From contig OZ244029.1 in the NCBI GenBank assembly GCA_965214945.1, positions 2,976,001 to 3,040,000 of the forward strand: a stretch of 64,000 bases of DNA. The letters are read 5' to 3'. The DNA comes from JAAXHB01 sp965214945 (lineage in GTDB: Bacteria > Actinomycetota > Acidimicrobiia > Acidimicrobiales > Aldehydirespiratoraceae). The notes beneath the pieces were generated by a model. The model ran no database searches. It was not told the origin of the DNA and was given only the letters and a program-made list of their open reading frames with translations. Position 1 is the first letter of the stretch, and every line of letters starts with the position of its first letter. Of the stretch, positions 63,354 to 64,000 are shown one piece after another. Made by a program: the position numbers and the translations under genes.

Positions 63354-63432
63354 GTCAGCGCCTTTGCTGTGCCGCCAAGTCGAGCGGCGCGCTGCTCGCC
63401 ATCTCGGCGTTACGCGGTGATGTCATGTCAGC
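63331..63432 (-). repeat. duplicated 5' end of the P1 peptidase gene
   Basis: catctcagcgtcacgtggtg and following bases at about 63,328-63,360 recur with four changes at about 63,400-63,433. On the minus strand the upstream copy holds an ATG (63,426) that opens a 23-codon frame starting MTSPRNAEM, like the real MTSPRDAEM, and ends with a TGA 1 bp before the genuine start. It may be a vestigial 5' duplicate or a small leader peptide. Confidence 0.7.
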
Positions 63433-63458
63433 ACCAACGCCGATACCGCCGCGGCCGC

Positions 63459-64000
<542 letters not shown>

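Overview
The window is high-GC DNA (roughly two thirds G+C by eye) with dense, often overlapping genes and frequent GTG/TTG starts. It encodes an F420-type luciferase-like oxidoreductase, an actinobacterial-type ferrochelatase with C-terminal cysteines, chorismate mutase, aspartokinase/asd, tsaE-tsaB-tsaD and many CUT2-type transport genes. This fits an Actinomycetota genome, perhaps class Acidimicrobiia; the class is inference only. No rRNA, tRNA or CRISPR array was seen.

Layout. (1) 0.1-1.7 kb: a lipoprotein divergent from a chorismate mutase. (2) 1.8-16.9 kb, minus strand: one long tightly packed catabolic and transport operon. Read 5' to 3' it holds a cupin, a creatininase-family hydrolase, a CUT2 permease and binding protein, a GMC oxidoreductase with its small partner, a Zn alcohol dehydrogenase, an aldehyde dehydrogenase, a class II aldolase, a molybdopterin hydroxylase large subunit, the transporter ATPase, an F420/LLM oxidoreductase, a class III aminotransferase and a MarR regulator. 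It looks like import and stepwise oxidation of a polyol- or sugar-like, possibly nitrogen-bearing, compound. (3) 17.2-22.5 kb: an O-antigen-ligase-like membrane protein, an MFS transporter, a PIG-L deacetylase and ferrochelatase. (4) 22.6-30.7 kb, minus strand: a second catabolic operon (VOC protein, cupin, fused hydantoinase A/B, acyl-CoA synthetase, amidohydrolase). (5) 30.8-34.1 kb: an AT-richer stretch with an orphan DUF1156 DNA methylase that is frameshifted at a 12-G tract, a probable decayed defence locus. (6) 34.2-36.7 kb: flavin reductase, EamA exporter and an MpaB-like protein.

(7) 36.8-47.8 kb: aspartokinase and aspartate-semialdehyde dehydrogenase, normally adjacent, are separated by an 8.5 kb insertion (about 37,975-46,525). 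The insertion starts with a solo 33-bp IS left end, finishes with a complete IS1380-like element, and is flanked by CTTAG on both outer sides. Its cargo is a RidA/CnbZ-like protein, a second CUT2 transporter set, a NodB-fold deacetylase, a MazEF-like toxin-antitoxin pair with a palindromic operator over its start codon, and two gene remnants. A 24-C homopolymer lies between two cargo genes. I regard this as a composite transposon-like catabolic island, and it is the most notable structure in the window.

(8) 47.9-64 kb: mostly housekeeping and envelope redox genes: dut, orn, a Bcr/CflA-type MFS, an MBL hydrolase, an acyl-ACP thioesterase, tlpA-ccdA, pdxH, two crcB genes, a DUF6529-like membrane protein, cytochrome c, a Tat-signal protein paired with a second GMC oxidoreductase, tsaD-tsaB-tsaE, a P1-family peptidase and a methyltransferase cut by the window edge. 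A recurring oddity throughout is short direct or tandem duplication of sequence spanning gene starts or stops.
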